Below, piece after piece: positions 1 through 11,700 of a stretch of DNA of 64,000 bases. This DNA comes from Klebsormidium nitens (taxonomy: Eukaryota; Streptophyta; Klebsormidiophyceae; Klebsormidiales; Klebsormidiaceae): assembly GCA_000708835.1 (NCBI GenBank), contig DF236992.1, positions 1 to 64,000 on the forward strand, written 5' to 3'. The notes under the pieces were generated by a model. That model searched no databases. It saw only the letters and a list, made by a program, of their open reading frames with translations, and had not been told where the DNA came from. The position numbers and the translations under genes are program-made. Position 1 is the stretch's first letter. Each line of letters begins with the position of its first letter.

Positions 1-8
1 AAAATAAA

Positions 9-27
9 TTGAATTGAATTGAATTGA
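9..27. repeat. Short GAATT simple repeat
   Basis: A run of about four imperfect GAATT units lies at the left edge. It is a low-complexity tract with no visible function. Confidence 0.6.
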
Positions 28-235
28 GCTGCCGGCGCCCCCCGGTAGTTAGGTTACCGTTACGGGCCGGCCTAGCACAGCAAGTGCCCATGCAATGTCT
101 AGCTGCCGGCTGAGCAGCCGGCGGGGTGCCGTCTTCTGCACCGGCCGGGGTCCCATCTTGGTCGGCCAGGACCGCCAGGTCCAGTTTCCTTTGGCAAAAC
201 CCTGGTTCAAACTGAAGGACGATATGTACCTACTA

Positions 236-683
236 ATGCCCGGTTCACATGCGTCTTCGAAATCCGTGGTTTTGCATGAGCAAAACCGGCGATTTGAAAA
301 CTAGCCCTTCGCGACAGGCCGGAGCTACGGTTTTGCGTTCGAAAAGCTGACATCGAAAACTCTCGCCGTCCTCACGGAGGTCGTGGATTTGGTCCCCCGA
401 GCATAGTGAGTACTTTTACTGGTAAAAAGTGCCCGGTAGGTCAAAACCACGAGTCCAAAACCACCGAAAACCACCAAAACCAGATTTTGAAGCTGCGTAT
501 TCGTGGTTTTGAGTTTGCGTGGTTGTCGACGGTCTTCGGTCGACTTGCTGGTTTTGAGCTTGGTCGGAGCCAGTTTTCAGTGAATCCTTCAAAGCTGTTC
601 ACATGCGTCCCGGAAAGTTAGGGCTGCCACGTCGGACAAAACCGGCAAAACCACGGCAAATTGGACGCATGTGAACCGGGCAT
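236..683. mobile_element. MITE-like element with ~38-bp inverted ends
   Basis: The left end (about 236-275) and the reverse complement of the right end (645-683) share TGCCCGGTTCACATGCGTC, then a short variable stretch, then CCGTGGTTTTGC. TAA stands just outside both ends and may be a 3-bp target duplication, as seen for PIF/Harbinger-type elements. The interior has no long ORF and is rich in AAAACC-type words. A further partial copy of the terminal motif lies near 597-612, suggesting rearrangement or nesting. The interpretation is a non-autonomous DNA transposon remnant. The superfamily is inferred only from the 3-bp flank. Confidence 0.6.
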
Positions 684-1467
684 AAGATTGACGCTGCCCG
701 TCGCACACTATCGAGCAACATTCCCCGGCCCCGAGAGCGTCAGAAGCAATAACTTGAATAAGCCACCGGAAATCAAGGGTTTGGCCTCGGTTTCGTTTCC
801 CAGTCACCCGCCCAACCAGACCACAAGGTAGCCTCTGTGTCGCATCGAAACCCTCGTATAATTAAGGGTTTGGACATAATACATAAGTATACGGCTTATA
901 AGCAGCTGCGGATAACCTGATACTCCACCAGTATCAGGTTTGACCCTATCACAGGTGGGGTCCCACAGATCCGGCTGATCTGTGCAATGCAAAATGGTGA
1001 GAAAAAACAAGGAGGGACAAGAGACTCACTATGCATGTCACCTATTATTACTATTATTAAAGGCAACACTAAGTGACGCGGGATATCGGCTCTACATTTT
1101 TTAAAAAGCACAATATCCGAAGGGCCTCCGACATGACTCTTAGTACCCGGCGCCAGCCTCGTTTGGATAATGGACGGTTACAATCGACGTGTACGTGTGA
1201 TTTAGAATAATGCTCCCCAACTTCACGGTTCTACTATACAGACCCTAGTGTCAAGTCGAATCAAGCTTTCATACGAGCCTGGAATACAATGGATTACTGA
1301 AACTCGCATAACCTCCTAAGGGGGCCAGATTTCGTCTCTATCGCAGTATCGGTCCCCGGCGAACGAAAAGAACATCTTGACATGCTGACCGCTGAGACCA
1401 AGGCCGGTCAGCAAGCTTTGAGCGTTGTGAGAGCCTTGATGTTCGACATGGATAATTTTGCAGACAA
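684..1467. other. Intergenic sequence, 3' of NEPRO gene
   Basis: Short ORFs on both strands here show no codon structure or recognisable motif. The stretch probably holds the 3' UTR of the minus-strand NEPRO gene and spacer. I see no other feature. Confidence 0.4.
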
Positions 1468-4400
1468 TCAAGCCCTGTTCCTTCTCAATTTCTTCTTCCC
1501 ACGTTTTTCAACACTTTCTGATCCCCCAAACCCTTCAAAATCCGTGCCTGCAAGCAAGTCGCTAGCTAAATTTCTAAGTTTCGACGCGTCTTTGGTGACG
1601 GATCCTTGCAACGGTCCGCTTTTTCGATGTTCCTGCGGCCCGGAAAACGTCTTCTCAATCTGCAATGTGTTCTTGGTCGGAGTACGCGCTTCCAATCCCA
1701 GATCCTCTAACCAGGCTGCAGCCCGCTTCTTCCTCTCAAATTCGTCCGCTTTCGCCGTTTGACTAACCGGGTTTATACTTGTTTCGCTTTTAAGAACCTC
1801 CTCGTTGCCAATGGGAGGGACCTTCCCGGTTTCTAATGGTAACCCTCCCGCAGTGCTGCTCACAATCCCATGCTCTTGTGCAGTCCCTTCTTGAGACAGT
1901 ACGTTTACGCCTCCTGGTAGTACAACTAACCCTCTTTCTTCGTCGCTTAACCTGACCCGCTTTGCCGGTGGGCTTTCCAGCACCCCTTCGTCTGCTCCCG
2001 TCTCGTCAACTCCCCTGATGTCGAAAGGAGGTACGGAAAAGCCTGGGGGCCCCGTTTCGGGCACAATTTCATAGCGCTCTGGAACAACAGCGGCTTGCAG
2101 GGCTTCTCTTACTGGGTGAACAGGGCCTTCTGGTCGAAGGGGCTGAACGGGAGGAGGAGTGCCCGAGGAAAGCTGTGGATCCTGAGAGCAGACGCAAGAA
2201 AGAAGTGTTAAGCAAAGTCTGAGAAAAGCATTTTTTTTCTGTCAAACCAGGAAGTCGATTGACGAGGAAGGCAGGAAACCAAGTCTCACCAATCTAGTTG
2301 AACACGAGACCCACAAGAAGAACGGTTCCAAATGACGTGACCAATTAGTTTATCACCCATAACGAAGGACCAGTCGAATACAAAAAAGTAATACCCTGGG
2401 TTTTTTAATCTCATAGAAGTGGACGTGAAAAGGTATCTGCATCAGTCAGGAGTTCGCCGAAGTGAAGCAAGTTTAAAATCAGTCAAAAGGGTGCTGAACT
2501 CGGAAAAAGTTCCTCTGAAGAATCCCGGAGAAGCAAAGCCCTTCCCCTAACGCGCATTTACTTACGAGATTGCGTGCAGTAAAAGGCGCAGTTGAATCCC
2601 TTGCCGCTTCGAGCTCGCCAGTTGCCGTGTCACCGCGCCCCTTGAATCTCTCAGCCGCCTGCGAGAAAAGTGTGGATGATTACGAGAGGGTCAACAAAGT
2701 TCGAAGCGCGCCGATTCCGCCATCTGTATATCAAGTGGTTCCTAGCTACGAGGCAGACCTTTGGGTTGAGTAACATGTAGTAATTGTAAACGAAACCAGA
2801 TACCAATTATAACTGTCTAAGCACTCGGGCGAATATACGTATTCAACTCGGAAGGAGTAAACGGAACCTCTTTACACGTGACGAATCTGCCTCTACCTGA
2901 TTGACCAGTGTTATAAAGAGCGCCGATTGACCTGGGAGCGCAAAAGTCCTAAGGAAGGATGGTGAATTTCCCGTCCAAGCATTCACCAGAAACATCAATC
3001 CGAGACACGTTTGCGGACCAAACAATGGTTAACAACCGAAATTGGTTTAATGACAAGGTCTCCGCACCACTCACCTGAGAGGCAATGGTGTGAATGCGCG
3101 CCAGGCAGGCGAGCACGGTGAGGGCGAAGGGCATGAAAAAGCTCTGGGCGAGGAGCGCACCCAGGGCCTTGCTCGCGGCCTCGATGGCTGACAGGAGCTG
3201 GACAAGGAAGACGCCGTCATCAAAACAGGGCCTCGAAAATTGCATGGAGTGATCACGTCCAACTCCGCCTGGCCTTGGACAAAACGGCTGCTTGAGACAG
3301 GGCTCCTCTTCTGGGGTTTGAGGACGTGCATTTCTCTGCTACGCTCGCTCCAGGCACTTGTGCGGATACAGCCGAGAGATGTTTCAGGGTCGTCTTTATA
3401 GATCTCCTGCATGCAAACCTTACACAGAGACGCCAGCCTAACTTTGCGTATCTCCCCTTATTGAAATTACGTCGGATTATGGAAGTGATTAGAGCAAGGA
3501 GGCAACCGAATTGGGAGGTGGTGAGAGGCAGAAACGGAGGTGAATCCATGCAGACAAGACCTCGAGGTAAAGATGTGGGATGGACTTATTCCCGGACAGA
3601 ATGCTTTGAAAACATTTTCAATGATATTCTTGAACGGGCCACAGAACAGCTATAATAACGGAAAGCACTTTTTCAGCTTGAAAGGAGCCTTAACCAAGTA
3701 TCGAACGATCTGCATGTACAGCCATCGGGAAATCATCGAGCGTACAGCACAAATTTCGCCTTGTGGCTTGCCAATACAAGAATAAATCAGTCTGAGAACT
3801 CACCTGTTCTAAAAGCCTGAGGATTCCAAGGCCACGTTGCGGATCGCGAGAGCCCAACCTGCCAAAAACGAGACCGTTGAATCGACTGATTTTTCCAGCA
3901 CCCAAGGGCGTGCCAGTCCAGTTTTTGCGCTGATCCAACTCTTCAATTGCATCAGACCATGAAGGACCGTGCTTCTCAGAACCTTGGTTCAACTACTCGT
4001 AAACATTCCAGTTTCAGACCAGAAAAGCTTCTGAAAGTCACCCAGCCCAGCACAAACAAATGACTCAGCTTACCATGTAAGCGCAGCGCCGTCGCTTTTC
4101 GGTCCCAACAGCCCCTCTAATGCGGGTGTGGCTATAGACGACCTCCGGACAATCATGAGTATGCGGTGCACCTGCAAGTGAAAAGAGGAGGGGTGAGTTC
4201 AATCTCCAGAGTTAGGCACAGATCAGCCGCATGGTTGGCAAGCGCGAGGCACGGGTTTGAGCCAAGATGAGGATGTCGACAAGAGGCTAAGCGCAAGTCA
4301 AGGTGTTCACACCCCGGTAGTGTACCTGCCAATGTCGCTGCAAGCCACAACCTTACGTCAAGGGCGTGAACACAGGCTATGCTCTTAATGCAAGGTTCCC

Positions 4401-5223
4401 AGGGGGATCGAGCACAAGCGAGCTCCGATGAGACCAGTTTCCCGTTCTAGTCACCCGTCCTAGCAGGAAACCATATAGGAAGCGGGGTTTTAGTGTGTTC
4501 AGGCCAGAAGAAAAATCAGAACGTGCTTAAATGCCCGCTTCCTATGAAGGACGTGCTGCATGACAGTTACTAGAACAGGGGGGGCTGGTTTATAGTGGAA
4601 GATGGGAGTGCTGGGGGCTGTTTCAGTGCAACAATTGCTCCAGCTCCTCGAGACTTCTGCCCTTCCAGAGTGATAATCTTGATGGAAGTGAAAGACTGAA
4701 GGTCGAAGAGGCATTATTCCTCGGACACCAACTTGCAGGACACTGTGGGGCTCTAGCTGTCAGGCATCCTTTCAGATGTGGCCACGACAACTTCATGAAC
4801 ATTCAAAATGCACAGAGACTTTCAGAAAGCTCCGACAGCAGGGGCAAGAAACGGTTCCCTTGTCAGTAGGTGCAAATGAGAATAGGAACAAGTACGTTAG
4901 GATCACCGATTGCTGGAACAGGTTGCTCAACTGCCAGCTCACTAGCTAGACATTTGAAAGCTACCAAGATACAAAACAAAAAAGGCAAAAATCCATCGCT
5001 GCTGAACGGCCACCTACTTTGGGACCTTCCGATTCATTCTCACTTTCCCTAAAGCTTTTCTGAGTGCAGATTGACCCACCTGCTGCAGCCGCTGAAAGTG
5101 CAGTGTGTGCCGGTGCTGATTCTTGTTCTTATACAGCAATCGCTCCAGCAGGCCCACCTCATACCAAAGGGCCGCCAGCGCACCTTTCCGGCCAGAGCTC
5201 AGCTGACCTTCTGGGGGCAGCAT
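1468..5223 (-). CDS. NEPRO: NEPRO-family (DUF4477) nucleolar protein
   Basis: The model has six exons: 5080-5223, 4074-4171, 3804-3885, 3075-3197, 2566-2658 and 1468-2181, giving 417 aa in one frame. The start at 5223 gives the short N-terminus usual for plant relatives. Residues about 25-48 read LLERLLYKNKNQHR, the hallmark of the NEPRO N-terminal domain. Exon 4 carries a hydrophobic segment (FFMPFALTVLACLARI) matching the family's second conserved block. The last exon is disordered, acidic then basic, and ends in a Lys/Arg-rich tail with RGKKKLRRNR, which suits nucleolar targeting. In animals NEPRO (nucleolus and neural progenitor protein) works in the nucleolus and is linked to the RNase MRP/P machinery. 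A role in rRNA processing here is inferred by family. The exon 3 acceptor (after AAATCAG at 3886-3888) has a weak pyrimidine tract and is the least certain junction. Confidence 0.8.
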
Positions 5224-5730
5224 TGCAGTTTTCGTCGTGGCCGTAATCGATTCTGTTGGAATGCAACCTTGCGTCTGGCGATGATTGAAAAACTGCTATG
5301 ATTGAAGAGCAGTAGGAGGGTGGGTGGTTTCAAGCTAGAGCACCGATCTTTGCAGTAGATGTGGTGGTGGTAAAAGTGGTGGCGTATGTCGCCTGGGCAC
5401 TTTGTTTGACGAGACAGTGAGACAGCTTCTGTTGCAAAGCAGCAAGGTCTCATGGCAAAAGTTGTGGACCTGGTTTCGTTCCTGGATCCATGCCGAGTGT
5501 CAAAGCTTCTTCCGGTTAAGACAAGGTTAGTAACCTGTTCCTGATCTGACCGAGTCGGGGTTAGATAACACCATCTAACTCTCCAAGGGAGCTGGCCGTC
5601 CACATGAGCTCCTTGAGAAACATCTGGCCACTCCCTCAAGTCCCCCGCGGCCTAGTGTGCACGCTGTCTCATGGCTGACCCAGTAGCCCTTCAACAGTGA
5701 GGCAGCCCCAGCGGCCAATTCTCAATCAAC
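5224..5730. promoter_or_regulatory. Divergent promoter between NEPRO and TTI1
   Basis: The 507 bp between the two opposite start codons must hold both 5' UTRs and promoters. No clear TATA box is visible. A plus-strand ATG at 5452 opens a 30-residue ORF ending at 5544 and could be an upstream ORF of TTI1 if transcription starts before it; this is speculative. Confidence 0.5.
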
Positions 5731-8700
5731 ATGGCTGTAGCCAGCTCGCCGCTCGAGCAGGGGCAGCGCATGCGTCGAGGCGCTTTCCTCGCCGTGCAGC
5801 CGTTGTGCGTAGGGCTGGTGCAGCCAGGCCAAGACAACCTGAGCACCGTGCAGCGCCTGGTAGCGTTGCAAGCGGTGCTGGAGGGATTGCCAGCTGGCGG
5901 CCTGCAAGCATGCATCGAGTAAGGCTGCTCTGGCATTGTGGAAAAGTGCAGTGGTGGTGTGATTGTCTATGACTGAGTTTGCGAGGGGGACCGGGCAACT
6001 AGCTGGAAAAGGTGTTCTAGATTTATTAGCGGGCACTGAGCTTTTGTACGTTCGTTCTCAGGCTTTAAAATGCTGTATCTGATCGTGTGGGCAAGCTGTA
6101 AAAGGTGGCCTTTCTGCGGGTCAGTCAGCTTCGACTTTGCCAAAGGCTTTTCACTCTTGTCGATCTGCGCGGCGCTCGTGCATCATGCCGACAGAACAAG
6201 TATTGTGGCTTCTGCCTTCTGCGATCCCATACTTGTGCTGCCAATTGGAGGCTATTGCGCTCATGAACTTGTTGTACCACCCTCTAATCATGGAGAACAT
6301 GGTTGGATAACACCCTTCCATTGCACCACCCTGACATCAGTACAAAGCATGCAGTAATTCAGTCTGGTACATGGGCCTTGCAATTCACAAGTTTCCCTGG
6401 GTGGCTGCCTCCATATGCACTGCCATCGCCCTTCCATCGGATATCTATCACCCTCCAAAAATTTCTTTATCCTCAAGCACCTCAGGCACACATAGAAGAA
6501 CAGAACAGCTGTTTCAGATTCATCACTCAGCCCCTCTTCTGCAGCTACATCCTCTTCCCCCTCTTCCACCATCTGCGCCCCGGTTCCCCCGCCCCTGTCA
6601 CCGAAGCAGCCGCCGGCACACTGCGAACTTTCCTGACAAAGTGCCCGGTAGGCCCCGCCCAGTTCGTCCCGCTTCTCCAGACCCTAATCCAGCTGCTGAA
6701 CCTGCCAAGAGATGGGGCATCGGAGGAGCTCCGTAGGAGCGTTCTGGAGAGCGCGGGCGCGATGTTTTCTGGGCTGGGGGGCGAGGAGCTGGGGAAGCTG
6801 AGGGGGGGGGAGATGGCGGCTGCACGGGGGCACTTGCTGTCGCTGTTTTTGAAGGTAAGGAGGTTGTGAAACGTCAGTCCTTCCGATTATAAAGGGGGAA
6901 TGCAGATCTTTGATGAGTTGCAGAACCGACTCTCAAGAATAGGGCACGGACAGGATCGAAGTCTCATGTGTTTTTGCAGCTCTTCTCGCAGCTCGATGCC
7001 TATTCTCGGTTTCTCTCAAGCACACCATGTCCCGCTTGTCGAGCAACCAATCCAAACCCATCATGTATGATGGAAGCTGACGTTGTCGACCTCGAGTGGC
7101 ACTCGGTGAACGGTCAGTCAAACCTCTGACAGGTGGCGGATGAGGAGATTGCGGCGGGGGCTCAGGGAAGCAAGCAGCTGCATGCACTGGCCATGACGAC
7201 CCTTGACACCTTTCTAAAGCAGGTGGGCCGGCGTTTTGCAATTCCTCCTCTTGGCAATACATGGCGTTGGTGGTGTTTGCGAAACGGCTCTTACCAGGCA
7301 TGTTGTTCCGGACTCCCTTCGAAAGCTTCCCCGTCCCCTCCTGACAAAATAGGCACTTTCTTATTTGCCAATTTTGTCTTGATTGGATCTAGTGGCACAA
7401 ACGCAGACGAGGATTGGCGGAGTCTGCTTGCATGTTGGCGGCGGCTTCTCTGATCAATTGATCTAAACAGAGCGTTGTAACGACTTTTCTTTTGGCCTGC
7501 CAGTCTCTTGTCCCTTCGCCTGAAGAGGCATGTCGCTGCGAATACATGTCTGATCGAGGTATGCATGAGCGTCTGCCATGCTGAAGAAACCAAATGAGTG
7601 CTCAAGTTCAATTTAATAGTAACCAATTAGCACGGGGAACTCAGTCTTGTACAAGATTTGGATCTCTGTTTTCTAGATCGACGACCCGGACGCCCTTGCC
7701 TTCTTCCTCCCGGGAGTGGCCAGTGGTCTGTCCCGCGCCATGCTCGCCCCCAAAGCCGGCTCCCTCGGAACCGCCGCCGCAGTGCGGGCCCTCTCGACGC
7801 TCCTGGGCGTCGTTCTCGCTGACGCCGCAAACCCAGGGTTGAGCTCCGAAATCCTGGGGTTAGGCGCCCCAGCGCCTGGGTTACCTGCCCTGGGGGCTCC
7901 AGTCTCGGCCGCTGGCGCCATGCAGGTGAGCAAAGGGTGGAGTAGTGCGACGTCCTGCGCAGAGACTTCAGAATATTGTCAGAAGACTCGACCGACGCCC
8001 CTTGTGGGCTGGTCGACTGGTCACTTATGTACGCGTTGAGGACCTACAAAGCAGAAGGTTTCAAATTCTTGTTTTGAGCTCTCTGCGAAACACCTCCACT
8101 CTGGATTGGCCGAGGGGGCAATACCGAGAAGTTCACTTTGCGTTTGCGATTGATGATTACCATTCGGAAGCATCAAAGTAGTCTTCCCCCACCTTTCGAA
8201 GCCCCTGAGAGCAATCCTCCCTCTTGAGCGCACGCGTGCGTTTCTTCTCCAGGCGCTGCGGCAGCTGTCCTTGAGGCCGAAACACCCTGCTGACAAGCCC
8301 GCGACCCCGCCCCCTCCCCGAAAGAAGCCGGAAAGAGCCCCCCCAGAACGGGAGAGCATGAACGTGGTTCGGGATCAGGAGTGGTTGAGCGAAACGGTGC
8401 CGCGACTCCAGACGATGCTGCAAGCGGTGCTGCCAAGGGTAAGGCGAAGCTCTTTACTCGGAGAGCTGACCTGAAGAGTCCCGGTTTCATGGGTTTGGAT
8501 ACAATGTCTTACGGACCCACTTGAAACTGGGGTCCAGGATGAGGCGAAAGTCGATCTTAGGGAAGACACGTGTCCTTCTCATTCGCAGCCTCGACCCCCA
8601 GGGTTGCTTCCCACCATAGAATAAGTCATCGCTCTGACAACGGTTCGATACAGTGAAATCTGAGCGACTGCGAACCGAGGCTCCTCAAAGCCACCGCAAC

Positions 8701-11700
8701 CCTCAGAGATCATGATTGGTGCGTTCTTCTCTTCACGCGACTTCAAGTCGCGTCATGCTCACGCAGATATCCACCAATTGCAGCTCTGCACGTCGGACAG
8801 CTTCAGAGTCCGCGCTGCGTTGGGACAGCTGGCGGTCCGGCTGCTCGACACGTGTCAGCGGATGCTGTCTGCAGCGACGCCTCTTCTGCTCGTGAGCAGA
8901 AACTTATTCCTGGCATGTCAAAGCAGAATCCGTACAAGGAAGTTCAACAATCGATGAGGCTGAGTTCGCAGATCTGAAGGTTTTTCACCAGCAGGAGTGT
9001 ATTCCTGGCATCCTCAAGCAGGATCCGTACACTCAATTTAGATCGATAAGATTGAATAAGCATTCCTCAGTCAGAGGTTTTTGATACACACTTTCTTCGT
9101 TGCCTTACTCGTCAGAAAGAGACACCACTGCTAACCGTTGCTCTTTCATCAGACTCGACCAGTCCCCCAACTTCAGCCGTTGATGTTCGCCCTGACGTTG
9201 CAGGAATGCCTTTTCGCTTTGGCGTACGACGATTACACCAGCGTCGCGACTCCCGCCCGGGGTTTTCTCGGGAGATTGACTATCGCCCCTAGCGTGGGGC
9301 CGCCAAGGGTGGGCGGGGCCTTCACCGTCTCGGAAGCGTCGCTTGGACGCATAATGCAAAGGTCAGCTCCTTACGACCGTTTGTTCTTCGTGTCCAAGGA
9401 TCATCGCTTGTAATAATCGATTTGCGTTCCGTCGGATCTTCCTACCATCCGTGGCGAACAAGGGTAAAGCAAGAAGCTCTAAATACAAATCTGTTTTACT
9501 CCCTTACGTTTGCATTTCCTCTAAGTGCCAAGCGTGCTCCGCTTAAAAACAGCAAGCTTACGAGGTTTTCGGCTCTGCGTCTCTCCGATCTGTCCATATC
9601 TTTGCCCATCCATGTTCCGGGCTTACTCTACGCATCTCACCAATTTTCATCAGCCCTGCATCGAGCTCGCTATTCCTGAGAACACTCCAGAAGTCGCTTT
9701 GGACGCCGGCTGACGTCGGCACGTGTCCATCGGTCCAGGCGACTGTTCGAATGGCCGCAAGCGCTGCGAAGCGCAACGAGTGTTGCCTTCATCAAGATCT
9801 ACGTTCCACCGACGCAGTCATGATATGCCTCAACCGAGTTCGCTTGTTTTGGCATCGCTGAAACATCGACTTTGGATGCCAGTTGACGTCCGCAAGTGTC
9901 CGTCTTCCAGGCAGCTGTCCGAGCTGCCGCGGGCGCTGCGGCGAGGCGACGACGCGGCCGCGCTCGCGCAAGCGCGGCGGATCGCCGCCATTCTTGCCTT
10001 GATGATGCGAGGGGAACGGAGCCAGAGCATCGTAGAAACGGTAAGAGTCCCTTCCGCTCAATCTTCGATGTCCTGCTGTGCTCTTTCGCCTGTGGCATCG
10101 TTTCTGTAGTCGTAGAGCTCGTTCCCAGCTTGAGTGTCATGAAACTTAAATCGTGCTTTTTTGTTTGACCATAATTTCCCTTCCAGTTGTTCCCCACCAA
10201 TCCTTTTTCCAACTATATGTGCATTCTCCCGCTGTCCTTGCTCCATTTCCGGTTCTCTCTCTGCTTCGAATTTAGTCTGGTTCTAGGTAGTACCGGTCGA
10301 GTGTCGGTGAGTTTTGTTTGACTTAAGAAGGGCCCCGCTTGCCACTTTCCACCTTCCAATTCACAGACGCCGCGAATCAATATTAGCCTAGTTCACAGCC
10401 CACAGCCCAGCTCTCCTTCCAGATTAGAAGAGTCCAACACCCATAGGACTCACGAGGTTGCAACCGGTTCGATTTGAAACCCTGGCAATCGGCAGAACAG
10501 TCTACTCTGGATGGAACTTGTCATACCTTCGGTTGAACCCCCAATCTTGCCTTCTTTTCTCTGTCCTGCATTGAATCGTCTGAATTGCTTGGGAACATGC
10601 GTTCTTCCTGGGATGCGCCGATCTCTTCCTCATCTCCAAGTCAGTCGGTTATTTCAAAAAAAAAAAAGTTGAAAGAAAACGGCAACGAAGTATAACATTT
10701 GCACACCAAATCACGATAAAATGCTCCCTCGTGCTCGCAGGGCCTCCTCTCGACACTGTCAGCGGCTCTGCAGCAGTGCCTGGAGTTCTCGAGTTCCGCT
10801 GGCCACGTGGCAGAATACCAGCCGCCTGCACAGTACCTGACGCTGGGTGGCGGTGAGAATGCGCCCGCCTCCACTGGTGAGAATATCCTCCGGATCATCA
10901 GCGGTCGTTCTGAAGGCAAGAACTTGATGCATGGAGGCACGCAAGGGAAAGGCTGTAAATGCGGGAATGGGCTCACAATGTTGAGATGTTTTCAAAAGAC
11001 ACTCGTAATTGTTGGACCGTGCTTGGACCGGAGGCTCGGACTCAGATTCTCGCTTTGACAAACACTGTCGAATTAAAGGCACCGGGGAAGCCTAGAGCGC
11101 AACACTCGTAGAGAGAGTCGAGACCTTCCACTACATTCTTTTGAGAAACACGACGGGACTACATCTCATTGTGAGTCGTGACATTCGTGCGCTCAAGTTC
11201 TCAGCGTGAGTCCCACATAAGACCGGCCTACTTGCTCCTGGCCTCGAGAAACCACTTTTCAAAGCTGAGACCGTCGGTGGGCTTACGTGCTGACGTCAGT
11301 TCGGCTTGCGTGTTCGCAGACGCTTCTCCGGAGCCGCCTCTGCCCGCCCCGCTGCTGCCGCGGACGCCGGAAAGCCTGGCGCACGTCCGGAGCCGTCCGA
11401 TGTACGACGCGCTGGCGCGCATCTGTCGGCTGATCGGACGCAGCGCAAAGCGAGGTGGGTGCGGGGCTGATCCCTCAGATTGCCTCCGATTTGGTTGAGA
11501 TCGTCTTCAGTGTACTTGTGTTGTCACAAATTATGTTCCAAGGCGAGAACTGCATTTGGCGAATATTAGGAGCATTTTGACTGGGAAGGCTTACCATGGT
11601 TTCTAAACCTTATGCCACAACGCACACAATGTTGAGTTCTGCGCACCTTCGTCTTACAAGAAAGATCATCCATTTTGGTCTCGTGGTAGCAACTCTATTC

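Noticed and set aside
5722-6036. Minus-strand 104-aa ORF that looked like a first exon of NEPRO
   Set aside because: It is antisense to TTI1 exon 1 (5731-5918), whose plus-strand reading fits TTI1 by sequence and phase. NEPRO already starts well at 5223.
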